Source: Cohnella lubricantis
GTDB lineage: Bacteria; Bacillota; Bacilli; Paenibacillales; Paenibacillaceae
Reading direction: 5' to 3'
Assembly: GCF_014212015.1 (NCBI RefSeq)
Contig: NZ_JACJVN010000031.1
Span: 1-52,590 of the forward strand
Length of the DNA: 52,590 bases
Part shown: positions 51,175 to 52,590 of the stretch, piece after piece
How positions within the stretch are numbered: position 1 is the first letter of the stretch
Layout of the letters: every line of letters starts with the position of its first letter
The notes under the pieces: model-generated
Told to the model about the DNA's origin: nothing
Databases searched by the model: none
The model's input: the letters and a program-made list of their open reading frames with translations, nothing else
Translations under genes and position numbers: made by a program

Positions 51175-52590
51175 TGCGCCGCCCCCTCGGTTAACAGATA
51201 ACCTCTGCGGCGGGCGATTCGGTTCATCATCCGAATCTGGCGCTCCGCTCCGCGTTGGAATGAGGTCCGGTAGGCCGCGCAGAAGAATACGCGCCCGTTC
51301 GGGTCGTCGCCGGAGCGGCCGGCTCGGCCCGCCATCTGCACGAGCGCGGCCTCGTTGAACATCGCGTGGTGAGCGTCCAGGATGAAGACGTCGCTGCGAG
51401 GAATCGTTACGCCCCGTTCCAGGATCGTCGTCGTGACGAGGAGGCGAAGGCCGGCCCGGCGGAAGGCGCCCACCTTCGCCGCGCGGTCCGGGTCCGTGGA
51501 CGAGGTGCCGCCGATCGCAGCCGGATCCAGGCCGAGCCGGCCGGCTTCCCGCCGCAGCAGATCCACGAGCGGTTGGACGTGCCGGATATAGGGCACGAAG
51601 ACGAACAGCTGCGCATTGCGTGCGGCAGAATGCTTAAGTTGCTTGCCGAGCGCAGCCGGCAGCTTGCCCTTGCTCTGGCCGGCCCAGCGGTGAAGGGGCG
51701 GCAGCGGGATGCGGCCAGGCACCGGAAGCGGATGCCGGTGGTAGCGGACGGGCACTCGCGCGCAGCTGAGCCGCCCCCGCTTCACCGCGCGCTGCATGGA
51801 CGCGGGCGGCGTCGCGCTCAGCAGCACCGCCGCGCCTGCGGGCTTGCGGGATTTGGCGGCGGCGTGGTGAAGCAAGGGATCGTTGTGATAGGGGAAAGCG
51901 TCGAGTTCGTCGATCAGCACCAGATCGAACGCTCCTTGGAACCGCATCAATTGGTGTGTCGTGGCGAGCGTCAAGTCGGCGTTCGCCCACCGGTCCTCGC
52001 TGCCGCCGTATAGGACGGCGCGCGAATAGTCGGGGAACGCCTTCGCCAGCCGCGGCGCCAGCTCCAGCACGACGTCGCGCCGCGGCGTCGCCACGAGCGC
52101 GCGTCCGCCTCCGCGGAGCACGGCGTCCAGCAGCGGGAAGATCATCTCCGTCTTGCCCGCGCCCGTGACGGCCCAGAGCAGGAAGCTATGGCTGTAGGCG
52201 TCGTTGCCGGAGAGGCCGGAGATGCGCTGGACGGCAGTTGAGCCAAGCGACAGAAGCCGGCGGCGGACGGCGGCGGCGGGGCTGCGCGGACGGTAGATAG
52301 CGGCTTCGGCGGTATAGCGATGCGGACGGCGGCTGGCGTCCGGACGGCGTGAGCGTTCAGCAGCAGTTGCGGCTTCGGCGGCGCGAAGCGCGTTCTCGCG
52401 CAGGAAACGGACGGCGGCAGCCGACGCGTCCTGCTGCGCGGGGCTCAGCCCCCAGCGGTCCATGGCCGCGCCCGGGGCCAGCGCCATCGGCTGCTCGCTC
52501 GGCTCGGGGCCGAGCACGAGCAGCCCGCATTCGCGGCTGCGGCCGAGCGCGGCGCACGCCTCGCATACGGCGCAGCCGCTTCTGCCGCAC
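51171..52590 (-). CDS. comFA: Competence DNA helicase ComFA (5' end outside window)
   Basis: The frame is open to the right edge, about 472 codons visible. The edge residues CGRSGCAVCEACAALGRSREC form the four-cysteine zinc finger of ComFA, so the missing N-terminus continues off the window. The helicase core has Walker A AVTGAGKTEM, the DEAD-type box LVLIDELDAFPY, LLSATPP (motif III) and the motif VI AGRAGRSGDDP. It powers passage of single-stranded DNA through the membrane during competence. Its C-terminus overlaps comFC. Confidence 0.96.
   Translation of the reverse strand, partial: CGRSGCAVCEACAALGRSRECGLLVLGPEPSEQPMALAPGAAMDRWGLSPAQQDASAAAVRFLRENALRAAEAATAAERSRRPDASRRPHRYTAEAAIYRPRSPAAAVRRRLLSLGSTAVQRISGLSGNDAYSHSFLLWAVTGAGKTEMIFPLLDAVLRGGGRALVATPRRDVVLELAPRLAKAFPDYSRAVLYGGSEDRWANADLTLATTHQLMRFQGAFDLVLIDELDAFPYHNDPLLHHAAAKSRKPAGAAVLLSATPPASMQRAVKRGRLSCARVPVRYHRHPLPVPGRIPLPPLHRWAGQSKGKLPAALGKQLKHSAARNAQLFVFVPYIRHVQPLVDLLRREAGRLGLDPAAIGGTSSTDPDRAAKVGAFRRAGLRLLVTTTILERGVTIPRSDVFILDAHHAMFNEAALVQMAGRAGRSGDDPNGRVFFCAAYRTSFQRGAERQIRMMNRIARRRGYLLTEGAAQ

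Overview
The window looks like chromosome of a flagellated, competence-gene-bearing Gram-positive of the Bacillota, most like Paenibacillus or a close relative. The basis is gene content and order: ftsEX beside a CtpB-like protease, secA-prfB, a comF-flgM-flgN-flgK-flgL-fliW-csrA-hag-fliD-fliS block, sigma-D-type promoters, strong AGGAGG ribosome sites and GC-rich housekeeping genes. I could not run any similarity search. Nearly everything lies on the minus strand, so the biological order runs from high to low coordinates.

Right end to about 39.5 kb: comFA (5' end outside the window), comFC, yvyF, then the late flagellar genes flgM, flgN, flgK, flgL, a YviE-type gene, fliW, csrA, flagellin, a TPR glycosyltransferase, fliD, flaG, fliS, a FliT-like gene and a second TPR glycosyltransferase. 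A sigma-D promoter before flagellin is a perfect match. A second one, before flgM, is nested in the terminator of the upstream operon. The hag leader carries a GGA-hexaloop hairpin that suits CsrA.

23.2-37.4 kb: an AT-richer glycan island of 14 tightly packed genes. It encodes an apparently complete ulosonic-acid route: arabinose-5-P isomerase (KdsD), Kdo-8-P synthase (KdsA), its phosphatase (KdsC) and a CMP-sugar synthetase fused to an RraA-type aldolase domain. It also has a Maf-type DUF115 protein, a TarI-like cytidylyltransferase, an SDR, a CDP-glycerol-transferase-like/beta-propeller giant, a nucleotidyltransferase-kinase fusion, and a two-gene module of unknown role present twice. Its place beside flagellin and fliD suggests that flagella or the cell wall are decorated with a Kdo-like sugar. 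This is the most interesting system in the window.

17.5-23.2 kb: a cold-shock gene, hpf, secA, prfB with its programmed frameshift, and a frame-broken MntA-like nucleotidyltransferase. 9.2-17.3 kb: a complete arginine operon, argCJBDFGH, with its promoter. 7.5-9.2 kb: repeat-rich DNA around a transposase-derived gene that has lost recognisable DDE residues but has a sigma-A promoter with two LexA (SOS) boxes. Left end: a plus-strand VanW-domain gene and the minus-strand set ftsE-ftsX-M23 peptidase-S41 protease-PDZ membrane protein, the last running off the left edge. I saw no rRNA, tRNA or CRISPR array.
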